Assembly (NCBI RefSeq): GCF_001655005.1
Contig: NZ_LXET01000054.1
Span: 186,001-250,000 of the forward strand
Length of the DNA: 64,000 nucleotides
Direction: 5' to 3'
From: Hafnia paralvei ATCC 29927
GTDB lineage: Bacteria > Pseudomonadota > Gammaproteobacteria > Enterobacterales > Enterobacteriaceae
Shown here in pieces: positions 34,342 to 42,762 of this stretch (its first letter is position 1; each line of letters opens with the position of its first letter). The notes below the pieces were generated by a model. That model was not told the DNA's origin and did not search any database. It saw only the letters and a list, made by a program, of their open reading frames with translations. Both the position numbers and the translations under genes were made by a program.

Positions 34342-35631
34342 CTACGCCTTTGAACCGTGAATAGCGTCAGTCTCTGCGGTACTAGGCTCAGGCAAAATCG
34401 TCGGTTTAGAACGGCTGCAATGACATTCCGACAAGGTAAAGGCGGAAATTAACGTGAATACCAGAGCGCAAGAGCCCATTAATAAATAGGTGTGTTCAAA
34501 ACCAATGCGGTCATACAGGTAGCCTGCTGGCGGGGCAACAACGATGGAGCCGACGTAAATCATGGCCTGATAGCCGAGCAAATACATGGTGGCATTAACG
34601 CGCTTATCGAAATGCTCAGCGATATATTTGAACACTGAAATCAGCAGCATAGAGATTTCCAGTCCATAGAGAGGCTTAATGAAAGAGATCATAATGGGAT
34701 CGCTAGTTAGCCCCGAGGCAATCAGTCGCGCCCCGACAACACATCCCGTCATTAGAAGCGTTTTCTTAGCGCCATAACGATTCACCACCCACGGGATCAC
34801 CATCATCATCAAAAATTCGGTACCGGATTGGGCCGTGCTCAAATAGCCATACATGGCATTGCCCTGCTCTTTACTGGCGAAAAAAGAAACGAAGTAGCGA
34901 GGAAACTGTTGTTCGGCAATAAACATCATCCATGCAACGCCCGCAACGTAAAGACAAAACATCCAGAATTTATGGTTTTTTAAGAGCGCAATCACATCAG
35001 AAAAAACAATTTTATCATTGGAAATAACGTTATTATTTTTTAACTTTTCATCGCTAATTTTCAAACTAACCATCACCAACAACATCAATAATGAAGTGAT
35101 ACTACTCACCATAAAGTTATAAGTTGGCGTAAGGTTAAATAATATGCCAGACACCGATGCAGCTAATGCCCAACCGAGAGAGCCCCACATCCTTATTTGG
35201 CCAAATTCCATTTTGTATAGTCGACTGAAACGATCTGCATAAGACTCTGACGCCGCTACACCCGCATACCAACCTAAACTTAGATAGAGAGCCCCCACAA
35301 CAATCCCAACAAAAGTATGAGTCAATAACAGAGGCAGATATAGGTAAACAAAAAAGGGAGCCATACATGCCGAAATAACGATTACAAAATAGAGTAGTTT
35401 TTTACTCATACCAATTTTATCCATGATATAACCGTATATCGGTTTTAATATCACGGCAAAAACACCATTAATTGCAAAAACACTACCAATAGTTACGCTA
35501 TCTAGCCCAACCTTTTGACTCAGCCATAATGCATACAAACCAAAGCTAGATGACCATGTAAAGAAATAAAGAAAAATGAAAGTGCTTATGCGGTAATAAG
35601 CACCGCGATTAATTTCAGAAATACTTTTCAT
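34342..35631 (-). CDS. MFS oligosaccharide:H+ symporter (LacY-type)
   Basis: 429 residues, 12 predicted membrane helices, resembling the oligosaccharide:H+ symporter branch (LacY, RafB, MelY). Supporting blocks: FGLYALWLSQKVGLDS after helix 1, the helix 2-3 loop YGYIMDKIGMSKK, and FGQIRMWGSLGWALAASVSG, equivalent to the LacY region around the sugar-binding Arg144. ATG 35631 (MKSISEIN) is chosen since AGGAG lies 8 nt upstream; two earlier ATG codons overlap or precede that site. The GH88 neighbour suggests a uronate-containing di- or oligosaccharide as substrate; this is inference. Confidence 0.85.
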   Translation of the reverse strand: MKSISEINRGAYYRISTFIFLYFFTWSSSFGLYALWLSQKVGLDSVTIGSVFAINGVFAVILKPIYGYIMDKIGMSKKLLYFVIVISACMAPFFVYLYLPLLLTHTFVGIVVGALYLSLGWYAGVAASESYADRFSRLYKMEFGQIRMWGSLGWALAASVSGILFNLTPTYNFMVSSITSLLMLLVMVSLKISDEKLKNNNVISNDKIVFSDVIALLKNHKFWMFCLYVAGVAWMMFIAEQQFPRYFVSFFASKEQGNAMYGYLSTAQSGTEFLMMMVIPWVVNRYGAKKTLLMTGCVVGARLIASGLTSDPIMISFIKPLYGLEISMLLISVFKYIAEHFDKRVNATMYLLGYQAMIYVGSIVVAPPAGYLYDRIGFEHTYLLMGSCALVFTLISAFTLSECHCSRSKPTILPEPSTAETDAIHGSKA

Positions 35632-35677
35632 GGCCATCTCCTGAGAAATTGGCAAACGGAAGGTTAAACGCGAGTTT

Positions 35678-37507
35678 TTACTTTATGACCGTAAGTAATA
35701 TTATTTTGTTTTCACCATTAACCGTAATAGATAAATGATGCTTCTCTAAACGCACGTTAATTTCACTTTTATATTCCTCTGATGGGAAAGCCCCTATGGC
35801 ACTCATCAACCAATGATCTCCACGTTCCAAACTCGTTCTAAATACAGGAATTATTGCTCGATCCGCAAAGAGAATATGACTATTCGGCGGAGTTATTACC
35901 GTGTCAGCCGCGCTTCCACGGGAGAATGAACGTAGGATGCAGAAATCGTCATCGGTGGTTATTTGTACCCGATCGTCTTCAGTTTTCACCTTCGGAAGAG
36001 GACGGTATTTAAGTGCAAACCCTCCGTCAATGGCTTCTAGATGGCGTTCATTAATAATGTGATGAACTCGGACTTGCCAATGATTAACCGGAATCAGCCA
36101 CGTTTCTACACTTACGTCAGGCCATGCCTGCCAACGACTATAAATAAAGTCATCATGAGTCAATATCGCATCACAAACGCGTCGAGAACGATAGTAACCA
36201 TCACATTCACTCAGCAATAAGGCGCTGTCACAACCCGCATGGCTTAGCCCATATCGACCGCGATCGAGCGTGAAGCCGAAGCGATTGGAATAGGCAAACT
36301 TGGTATATTTTGCATCCGTATTCACAAAATTATTCAATTCGCGCTGGCCGGAAGTTGTCATCCACACATGGCGAGAATCATCGTTATGAGTCAATATTTG
36401 TGCGGCCTCGTGAATCACATGACCGCCGTTCATCGTAGGTAATGGTTTCTCAGCCTCTTGCCAAAAGGCATCTGAATCAGGCAACGCTAAAATAAGAAAG
36501 AGTTTGAATGCCCAATATGGTGAGCCCGGAGCATTATAATCCTCAGCCATAATCAGATTAGGATAGGCATAACCGATACTAAGGATGCCATCACGATCAA
36601 AGATCGGTTGCTTCATCCACCAACGCAGATGACGTAAAATAAGCCCCTTAATTGTTCCTTTATCTAAAACATTGAGATCAGAAAATGCCGCCGCGCTCCA
36701 GAATGCGGCCTCTGCAAATCGATAACTGAGACTACGACCAAAAGGCACCGCAGAACCATCCCGTGCAAACATCCAAATGAAATCCTGAGCAAACAGGGTA
36801 GCTCGCTGACGCAGTTCTTGTGAGCGCTGCGGATCTTCTTTTTCCATCATCTTTGCATAAAGCAAACCATAATAATGAAAGCCCATGGAAATATAGTAAT
36901 CACGAGGACGATCTGGTCCATCGGAGTACCAACCATTACCAATATAGTAGGCCTCCATACTGGAAAACCTTTTTTCCACAGCATCTTTATTAAACGGTAA
37001 TCCTGCCTTCAAAAAACCAACCTGGACTAATATAGGAAAATAATTCCAGTTATTATCGGGTATTTCTGCCTCCGCACTTTGGTTCAACCAAAGATAGATA
37101 TTCTCTTGTTCCTTTGAGGTGAAATAAGACAACAGTTTTTTATTTAATAGCGCAAGACCAAGACCATAGACCGCCATTTCAACACATCGCTGATCGTAGT
37201 CACTAATATCCCCCCAATAGGCTGGATGATTAGGATCAGTACCACAACGAATACCTTGAATGAAAAACTCCCACTGTTCACAATTACCACCACCGTGAAT
37301 TAATGGAAATAACCCCCATAAAACGCGAGAGAAACCTTCCATTTTAGCAATTTCAGCGCCGTAATGCGTTGTGGTATTCGCAATATCTAAACCACTTTGC
37401 TCTACCTGCATTAAAGGTGAAAGTGCAGCAACCATTTCTTTTAGCGCTAACTCAGTATCATTCTTATTTTCTAAACTTGGATTTAACGTGATATTAGTTG
37501 GTTGCAC
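35678..37507 (-). CDS. DUF2264-like protein, candidate cytoplasmic polysaccharide-active enzyme
   Basis: 609 residues, no signal peptide. I recognise it as resembling the uncharacterised DUF2264 family. The N-terminal ~370 residues read as a helical toroid rich in aromatic motifs: WGLFPLIHGGG (64-74), NWNYFPILVQVGF (153-165), YSDGPDRPRDYYISMGFHYYG (194-214), and FGRSLSYRFAE (256-266). The C-terminal ~230 residues look like a beta-rich domain. That two-part layout, and the D..H..YG pattern, recall (alpha/alpha)-toroid polysaccharide lyases, but identity and activity are inferred only. Start is GTG 37507. First gene of the unit with the symporter and GH88 hydrolase, 22 nt or more upstream of the symporter's open frame. 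Confidence 0.7.
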   Translation of the reverse strand: MQPTNITLNPSLENKNDTELALKEMVAALSPLMQVEQSGLDIANTTTHYGAEIAKMEGFSRVLWGLFPLIHGGGNCEQWEFFIQGIRCGTDPNHPAYWGDISDYDQRCVEMAVYGLGLALLNKKLLSYFTSKEQENIYLWLNQSAEAEIPDNNWNYFPILVQVGFLKAGLPFNKDAVEKRFSSMEAYYIGNGWYSDGPDRPRDYYISMGFHYYGLLYAKMMEKEDPQRSQELRQRATLFAQDFIWMFARDGSAVPFGRSLSYRFAEAAFWSAAAFSDLNVLDKGTIKGLILRHLRWWMKQPIFDRDGILSIGYAYPNLIMAEDYNAPGSPYWAFKLFLILALPDSDAFWQEAEKPLPTMNGGHVIHEAAQILTHNDDSRHVWMTTSGQRELNNFVNTDAKYTKFAYSNRFGFTLDRGRYGLSHAGCDSALLLSECDGYYRSRRVCDAILTHDDFIYSRWQAWPDVSVETWLIPVNHWQVRVHHIINERHLEAIDGGFALKYRPLPKVKTEDDRVQITTDDDFCILRSFSRGSAADTVITPPNSHILFADRAIIPVFRTSLERGDHWLMSAIGAFPSEEYKSEINVRLEKHHLSITVNGENKIILLTVIK

Positions 37508-37733
37508 GATATGGTCTCGCTCTATTTTTTACTTCAGTTAGAGGATTATAGAATTAACAGTTATGTTTAATATTGCGTGACAGGAATAGTAGACGCTAGA
37601 CATTAGGTTGAATTGTTATGATGCTCACACTTTTATCATCATTATTAAATTCCGATTGATAAATAAGCTCATTAATGCGCTAAATTACAAAATAAACGCT
37701 AAAAATTATAATCTGTTGTCATGGTGGCAAAGC
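37508..37733. promoter_or_regulatory. Divergent promoter region of the uronyl-oligosaccharide locus, with CRP-like site
   Basis: A 226-bp AT-rich region separates the minus-strand three-gene unit from the AraC-type regulator. TGTTATGATGCTCACA at 37614-37629 matches the CRP consensus TGTGA-N6-TCACA at 9 of 10 positions and is centred about 114 bp from each start codon, so it could serve both directions. AraC-type operator half-sites could not be assigned by eye. Confidence 0.55.
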
Positions 37734-38594
37734 ATGAAGCAGCAAGATCTTCTCGAACGTATTACTCTGAATGAACGTTTTGTATCGTTTAACCGTATGC
37801 ATAACATGAGTGCTAACTACTACCATTGGCATCAGTGCCTAGAGTTGTTATTCGTCAGTCAGGGCTACGGCATTGTGATTGTCGATAATCAGCAGTACAC
37901 GGCAAAACCGGGAAGACTTTTTATATTCCCTCCTTTTCGATTACACAAAGTTCATGTTGAGCAGGACGATCGTAATATCTACCACCGAACGACGATCCAT
38001 GTGGATCACACCATAGTGGAAAGCTTCCTCGCCCCTTTTCCTCGCCAGCAAGAGCACTTTCGTCATATTTGCAACCCACAAGGGCTGGCTCAGGTTTACG
38101 ATCTGGAAGCCGATGCTGACTTTATGGAACGGTTGCTTGCACAGTTTGATCAACGTGAACCACAACAAAGCCATCAACTCGCCGAGCTCTCTCTACTTTT
38201 AATGCAGATGTTAGAGTTGCTACCGGAAAGCATGGCAACTCATCCAGCCTATACCTCCACCAACGCCTCACGCGTCATGAGCTGGATTGAGCAACACTAT
38301 GCTCAAAAATTTGTGTTAGATGACTTGGCTAAAGCCCTTAATCTTTCGAAGAGCTATACCTCTCGAGTCTTCCGACAAGAGACGGGAGGATCGATTCAAG
38401 AATATCTAGCAACTCGCCGTATCAAACGCGCCTGCGAGCTTCTATCGATGAGTGATGAGCCGATTGAAAGTATCGCGAACCAAACTGGTTTTAGCGAAAC
38501 CTCATATTTCATTACCACATTCAGAAATAAATTGGGGCAGACACCGCTGCAGTACCGAAAACTTCGCCGCTTGCAGGCAAGTTTTGAGCAATAA
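37734..38594 (+). CDS. AraC-family transcriptional regulator
   Basis: 286 residues from ATG 37734; the frame is open 42 codons upstream through low-complexity AT-rich sequence, from a TTG codon. N-terminal cupin-type sensor domain (HWHQCLELLFVSQGYGIVIV, PGRLFIFPPFRLHKV) and C-terminal double helix-turn-helix: FVLDDLAKALNLSKSYTSRVFRQETGGS and IESIANQTGFSETSYFITTFRNKLGQTPLQYR. Divergent from the DUF2264 gene, hence most likely the activator of that unit responding to its sugar. Not a recognised named regulator. Confidence 0.9.
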   Translation: MKQQDLLERITLNERFVSFNRMHNMSANYYHWHQCLELLFVSQGYGIVIVDNQQYTAKPGRLFIFPPFRLHKVHVEQDDRNIYHRTTIHVDHTIVESFLAPFPRQQEHFRHICNPQGLAQVYDLEADADFMERLLAQFDQREPQQSHQLAELSLLLMQMLELLPESMATHPAYTSTNASRVMSWIEQHYAQKFVLDDLAKALNLSKSYTSRVFRQETGGSIQEYLATRRIKRACELLSMSDEPIESIANQTGFSETSYFITTFRNKLGQTPLQYRKLRRLQASFEQ

Positions 38595-38665
38595 AAAACC
38601 ACCTCATATGAAGGTGGTCTAGAAGATTTAAGCATTCTAGCCGTGCTAAATGCGCCACACAGCGC

Positions 38666-39286
38666 TTACTTCATGATAAGCCGGACGCCCAAAATAGCCA
38701 TAACACATCCGCTAAGCCTATCAAGATAACGTCGATACCCGAGATACCAACGGCGCGGACGGTCAGAAGAGAGCGCATAAGCAACCAGTCCGTACCACAC
38801 AAAATCAATCAATAGCGCTAACACCGGCAGCAGCAAATACATGTATACAGGAATTTTATGGCTGAGCGTAGCGGCAAAGATACTACCAAATACAAGAGCC
38901 GTATTTGGGTTACTCAACTGGGTCATGAGACCGGTGATGAATGCTCTACGTATGTTCAGCTCAGAACCTTGTGTGCTCCCCAAATCAATCGTTGTTTGAG
39001 GCCTAAAAAATATCTTAAGGGCTAGCCAAATCAGATACATTCCACCCGCAGTTTTTAAAGCCGTATATAACCAGGGAACCAGCGTTAAAATTGAATGCAA
39101 TCCCGTCAGTGCAATAATCGCGAAAATCATACACCCAACGCCCATCCCTAATGAAACCGCTAGCGCTCCACGCCTCGACGAGGACACCGCCGTTCTTGCA
39201 ACCAGAACAAAGCTCTGCCCTGGGCTCATGGCACCTAGCAGAATGGTGGTTGATATAGTCAAAAGTGCCAGTAAATCTCCAACCAT
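38666..39286 (-). CDS. LysE/RhtB family amino-acid exporter
   Basis: 206 residues, about six hydrophobic helices. LysE-type signature GAMSPGQSFVLVARTAVSSSRRGAL near the N-terminus and TGLMTQLSNPNTALVFGSIFAATL in the middle. ATG 39286 gives the normal family N-terminus; 39 further codons are open upstream but would form an odd aromatic extension. Substrate not predictable. Convergent with the AraC gene, followed in the minus direction by nothing closely linked. Confidence 0.88.
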   Translation of the reverse strand: MVGDLLALLTISTTILLGAMSPGQSFVLVARTAVSSSRRGALAVSLGMGVGCMIFAIIALTGLHSILTLVPWLYTALKTAGGMYLIWLALKIFFRPQTTIDLGSTQGSELNIRRAFITGLMTQLSNPNTALVFGSIFAATLSHKIPVYMYLLLPVLALLIDFVWYGLVAYALSSDRPRRWYLGYRRYLDRLSGCVMAILGVRLIMK

Positions 39287-39384
39287 ATTGTTTATCCATT
39301 CATAGCGAAATTGTCTATGTAACGTACTAGTTAATGAATTGAAGAGGCAAGTTAAATATCGATATATGATGAATAATAGGCAAT

Positions 39385-39415
39385 AAAAAAACCGGAGATG
39401 CATGCTCCGGTTTTT
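39385..39415. terminator. yjeI terminator
   Basis: Stem AAAAACCGGAG / CTCCGGTTTTT with loop ATGCATG (palindromic), preceded by A-run; U-run on the minus strand 3' side of yjeI. The symmetric arrangement could also work on the plus strand. Confidence 0.85.
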
Positions 39416-39436
39416 CGTGTGTCGCGTACCCGTCGA

Positions 39437-39784
39437 TCAGTTCGGGCATTTATACACTTGGCCACTCATTTTACTGTCTAACGGTGCAAAGCCAGACCAG
39501 AAATTTTCGCTTGGGCTAACTGCGCCGTAGATTACGTTCCCGCCCATCGCTGCGGCTTTATTACGCAAATCATTTGCTGCGCCACGCATAGAGCTAGACT
39601 CGCCACCCTGCCCTGATAGCCAGTTGCTTTGGGAGCCAGTGACTTCGCCTAACAACTGACATTCAGTACCTGGCTTGGTGTCGGTGAATTTAATCTGCTG
39701 ACCTGCGGTGTCCAGCTGTGTGGTTGAACTACAGCCAGCTAACAGCATCACTGCCGTCAGGCCCAATAAACCTTTAATCCGCAT
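39437..39784 (-). CDS. yjeI: DUF4156 lipoprotein YjeI
   Basis: 115 residues from ATG 39784; GGGGAAG upstream favours this over the ATG four codons earlier. Lipobox LLAGC predicts a lipoprotein, followed by SSTTQLDTAG. The family block NDLRNKAAAMGGNVIYG and C-terminal GQVYKCPN match E. coli YjeI. Function unknown. Directly after groEL as in E. coli, but a terminator separates them. Confidence 0.93.
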   Translation of the reverse strand: MRIKGLLGLTAVMLLAGCSSTTQLDTAGQQIKFTDTKPGTECQLLGEVTGSQSNWLSGQGGESSSMRGAANDLRNKAAAMGGNVIYGAVSPSENFWSGFAPLDSKMSGQVYKCPN

Positions 39785-39838
39785 CTTCTTCCCCATTTAA
39801 TGTGATCCCCATCATTGTTCGAATAGCCTATGCGTTGA

Positions 39839-39866
39839 CTGCAACTCGAATTATCTAGGGCATAGA
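39839..39866. repeat. ERIC terminal fragment
   Basis: TGCAACTCGAATTAT followed by CTAGGGCATA matches the terminal ~25 bp of the ERIC consensus at about 22 positions as I recall it. The rest of the element is not recognisable, so this would be a remnant upstream of yjeI. Confidence 0.5.
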
Positions 39867-39910
39867 AAGTTCACGTTCAAATATTACCAGAATCAGGAAA
39901 TTACGCTTAT

Positions 39911-39945
39911 AAAAAAACAAAACCCCCGCCGAAGCGAGGGTTTTG
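39911..39945 (-). terminator. groESL terminator
   Basis: Stem CAAAACCCCCGC (39918-39929) / GCGAGGGTTTTG (39934-39945), one mismatch, CGAA loop, with seven A at 39911-39917 giving a U-run on the minus strand. Located about 75 nt past the groEL stop. Confidence 0.88.
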
Positions 39946-40018
39946 TCGAATGCCTAGAGCAGCATTTCCTTAAGTCACTGGTATTGCAGCATAGCGGCAA
40001 TGTGAGTGACAGAAGAAA

Positions 40019-41662
40019 TTACATCATGCCGCCCATGCCACCCATACCGCCCATACCACCAGCGGCACCCATATCTGCTTTATCATCACGCAGATCGGTA
40101 ACCATACATTCGGTAGTAATCATCAGGCCAGCGATAGACGCTGCGTACTGCAGAGCAGAACGAGTGACTTTGGTTGGGTCAAGAATACCCATTGCGATCA
40201 TATCGCCGTACTCTTCAGAGTATGCATTATAACCGTAGCTGCCTTCGCCCGCTTTCACGTTGTTAGCGATAACAGAAGCTTCTTCACCGGCGTTGATAAC
40301 GATCTGACGCAGAGGAGCTTCCATTGCGCGCAGCGCAACTTTGATACCTACGTTCTGATCTTCGTTAGCGCCTTTCAGACCAGCGATTTTGCCAGCAACA
40401 CGGATCAGGGCAACACCACCACCAGCAACAACGCCTTCTTCTACCGCTGCGCGAGTTGCGTGCAGGGCGTCTTCAACGCGTGCTTTCTTCTCTTTCATTT
40501 CAACTTCGGTAGCTGCACCGACTTTAATTACTGCAACGCCGCCAGCCAGTTTAGCTACGCGCTCTTGCAGTTTTTCACGGTCGTAGTCAGAAGTTGCATC
40601 TTCGATCTGCTTACGGATCTGACCAACGCGGCCCTGAATTGCAGCTTCGTCACCGATACCATCGATGATGATAGTGGTGTCTTTGTTGATAACGATACGT
40701 TTAGCCTGACCCAGATCTTCCAGAGTTGCTTTTTCCAGCTCCATACCGATTTCTTCAGAAATTACGGTACCACCGGTCAGAGTTGCGATGTCTTGCAGCA
40801 TGGCTTTACGACGGTCGCCAAAGCCAGGTGCTTTAACAGCAGCCACTTTCACGATGCCGCGCATGGTGTTAACCACCAGAGTCGCCAGCGCTTCGCCTTC
40901 AACATCTTCAGCAATGATCAGCAGAGGTTTGCCAGCTTTAGCAACGGCTTCCAGAACAGGCAGCATTTCGCGGATATTGGAGATTTTTTTGTCAGCCAGC
41001 AGAATGAACGGGCTTTCCAGTTCGATAGAACCGGTTTCTGGCTTGTTGATGAAGTATGGAGACAGGTATCCACGATCGAACTGCATACCTTCTACCACGT
41101 CCAGCTCGTCTTGCAGGCCGGTGCCTTCTTCAACGGTGATAACGCCTTCTTTGCCAACTTTTTCCATCGCTTCAGCGATCAGTTTACCCACGGTTTCGTC
41201 GGAGTTAGCAGAGATAGTCCCTACCTGAGCGATAGCTTTAGAATCAGAGCAAGGCACAGACAGTTTTTTCAGTTCTTCAACCGCAGCAACGACAGCTTTG
41301 TCGATACCACGTTTCAGATCCATTGGGTTCATGCCCGCAGCAACGGCTTTCAGACCTTCGTTGACGATAGCCTGAGCCAATACGGTTGCCGTGGTAGTAC
41401 CGTCGCCCGCAGCGTCGTTCGCTTTAGAGGCAACTTCTTTAACCATCTGCGCACCCATGTTTTCGAATTTGTCTTCCAATTCGATTTCACGCGCTACAGA
41501 TACGCCATCTTTAGTGATGGTCGGCGCACCGAAAGATTTATCCAGAACGACGTTACGGCCTTTAGGGCCCAGGGTCACTTTCACTGCGTCTGCCAGAACG
41601 TTCACGCCGCGCAGCATTTTCACACGTGCGTCGCTACCAAATTTTACGTCTTTAGCTGCCAT
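40019..41662 (-). CDS. groEL: Chaperonin GroEL (Hsp60)
   Basis: Double-ring ATP-dependent chaperonin. 547 residues. Starts MAAKDVKFGSDARVKMLRG; nucleotide-binding GDGTTTATVLAQ near residue 86 and the C-terminal GGMGGMGGMM tail are present. Co-transcribed with groES 61 nt upstream. The wobble-biased codon usage produces a 405-codon open frame on the opposite strand that is a shadow. Confidence 0.99.
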   Translation of the reverse strand: MAAKDVKFGSDARVKMLRGVNVLADAVKVTLGPKGRNVVLDKSFGAPTITKDGVSVAREIELEDKFENMGAQMVKEVASKANDAAGDGTTTATVLAQAIVNEGLKAVAAGMNPMDLKRGIDKAVVAAVEELKKLSVPCSDSKAIAQVGTISANSDETVGKLIAEAMEKVGKEGVITVEEGTGLQDELDVVEGMQFDRGYLSPYFINKPETGSIELESPFILLADKKISNIREMLPVLEAVAKAGKPLLIIAEDVEGEALATLVVNTMRGIVKVAAVKAPGFGDRRKAMLQDIATLTGGTVISEEIGMELEKATLEDLGQAKRIVINKDTTIIIDGIGDEAAIQGRVGQIRKQIEDATSDYDREKLQERVAKLAGGVAVIKVGAATEVEMKEKKARVEDALHATRAAVEEGVVAGGGVALIRVAGKIAGLKGANEDQNVGIKVALRAMEAPLRQIVINAGEEASVIANNVKAGEGSYGYNAYSEEYGDMIAMGILDPTKVTRSALQYAASIAGLMITTECMVTDLRDDKADMGAAGGMGGMGGMGGMM

Positions 41663-41723
41663 TGTTCTTTCCTTTAAACTTATTCAGTTAAGAAGATTAT
41701 GCGTTAATAAGAGGAAGCGGTTA

Positions 41724-42017
41724 TTACGCTTCAACCACAGCCAGAATGTCGCTTTCGGACATGATCAACACTTCTTCATTGTCGATCTTTTCTGCTTTCA
41801 CGCCGTAACCATCGTTGAAAATGACGATGTCGCCAACTTTAACGTCCAGCGGCTTAACTTCGCCGTTTTCCAGAATGCGGCCTTTACCTACAGCGACGAT
41901 TTCGCCACGGGTAGATTTGCCAGCTGCAGAACCGGTCAGAACGATGCCGCCAGCAGATTTGGACTCGACTTCTTTACGCTTGACGATTACACGGTCATGC
42001 AATGGACGAATATTCAT
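41724..42017 (-). CDS. groES: Co-chaperonin GroES (Hsp10)
   Basis: Heptameric lid of GroEL. 97 residues from ATG 42017 (MNIRPLHDRVIVKRKE); the nine-codon upstream extension is not used because GGAGAG lies just before 42017. The mobile loop is SAGGIVLTGSAAGKSTRG. First gene of groESL, preceded by a sigma-32-type promoter. Confidence 0.98.
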   Translation of the reverse strand: MNIRPLHDRVIVKRKEVESKSAGGIVLTGSAAGKSTRGEIVAVGKGRILENGEVKPLDVKVGDIVIFNDGYGVKAEKIDNEEVLIMSESDILAVVEA

Positions 42018-42106
42018 TGATAGCTCTCCTTTGAGAAGGTCCATATCGTTTAGGGTTGAACGCCGCAGCTTGAGGAATACCCTCCGCTCTCGGACTCGTG
42101 GTTACC

Positions 42107-42140
42107 AGATTGGGGCAACCAACACCCCCTTCAAGGGGGG
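42107..42140 (-). promoter_or_regulatory. Sigma-32 heat-shock promoter of groESL
   Basis: Reading the minus strand, CCCCTTGAAG near 42138-42129 is followed after about 14 nt by CCCCAATCT (42115-42107). This fits the sigma-32 consensus CTTGAAA / CCCCATNT with 11-16 nt spacing, and resembles the E. coli groE promoter. It places the transcript start about 85 nt before groES. Confidence 0.85.
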
Positions 42141-42252
42141 ACAAGTAAAAAAATTGTGTTTTTCTTCAACCTCTGCGACGCAGAGCCAGTAAAAGAAAAG
42201 GCGCGGCCGAAATGTGCCACGCCATTGCTGAGAAGGAAAGACTAATAGTCTG

Positions 42253-42762
42253 CTATTTGTCGTTTTTGTATTGGTCGTCTTCGTTGTCTAAACGATTATC
42301 CAATCGCGGGTGGCTCTCGTCTTTGCGTTCAAACTCACCATCAAAGGTATTGCCGCCTTGAGAACCATAAAAAGTGCCACCGCCAAAACCACCGCCCGAG
42401 CGAGAAAAACTGAAATAAGGCAGAAGTTTCAAGGTGAGATGCTTTTGCACCGGAGGCAAAATCAGCAACAGACCCAAGAAGTCAGTGAAAAAGCCTGGCA
42501 AGATCAAAAGAAAGCCAGCCATAACTAAAGAAACGCTTTTCACCATCTCCGCTGCGGGGCTCTCACCCATCGCCATTTTTTGCTGCATTTGCATCAGCGT
42601 TTTCATTCCCTGATGGCGAACCAGCGAAGCACCAAGGCAAGAGGTTAGAACAACGAGCAACAATGTCAGGGCAACCCCGAGCACTGCGGCAACCTTAATA
42701 AAAATAGATATTTCTATATAAACAAACAGAAATATCAGCATGAGCGGTAACCAACGCAACAT
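42253..42762 (-). CDS. fxsA: FxsA family membrane protein
   Basis: 169 residues. Inner-membrane protein known in E. coli for suppressing F-plasmid exclusion of phage T7 when overproduced; normal role unclear. Hydrophobic segments at about 1-50 and 75-105; MLRWLPLMLIFLFVYIEISIF and MKTLMQMQQKMAMGESPAAEMVK are family blocks. The charged C-terminal tail (ERKDESHPRLDNRLDN) is cytoplasmic. Between groES and aspA; yjeH, which intervenes in E. coli, is missing. Confidence 0.92.
   Translation of the reverse strand: MLRWLPLMLIFLFVYIEISIFIKVAAVLGVALTLLLVVLTSCLGASLVRHQGMKTLMQMQQKMAMGESPAAEMVKSVSLVMAGFLLILPGFFTDFLGLLLILPPVQKHLTLKLLPYFSFSRSGGGFGGGTFYGSQGGNTFDGEFERKDESHPRLDNRLDNEDDQYKNDK

Noticed and set aside
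40460..41677. 405-codon open frame on the plus strand opposite groEL
   Set aside because: It lies wholly antisense to groEL, has a Phe/Ser/His-rich composition typical of a shadow of GroEL codon bias, and lacks a ribosome site and any family resemblance.
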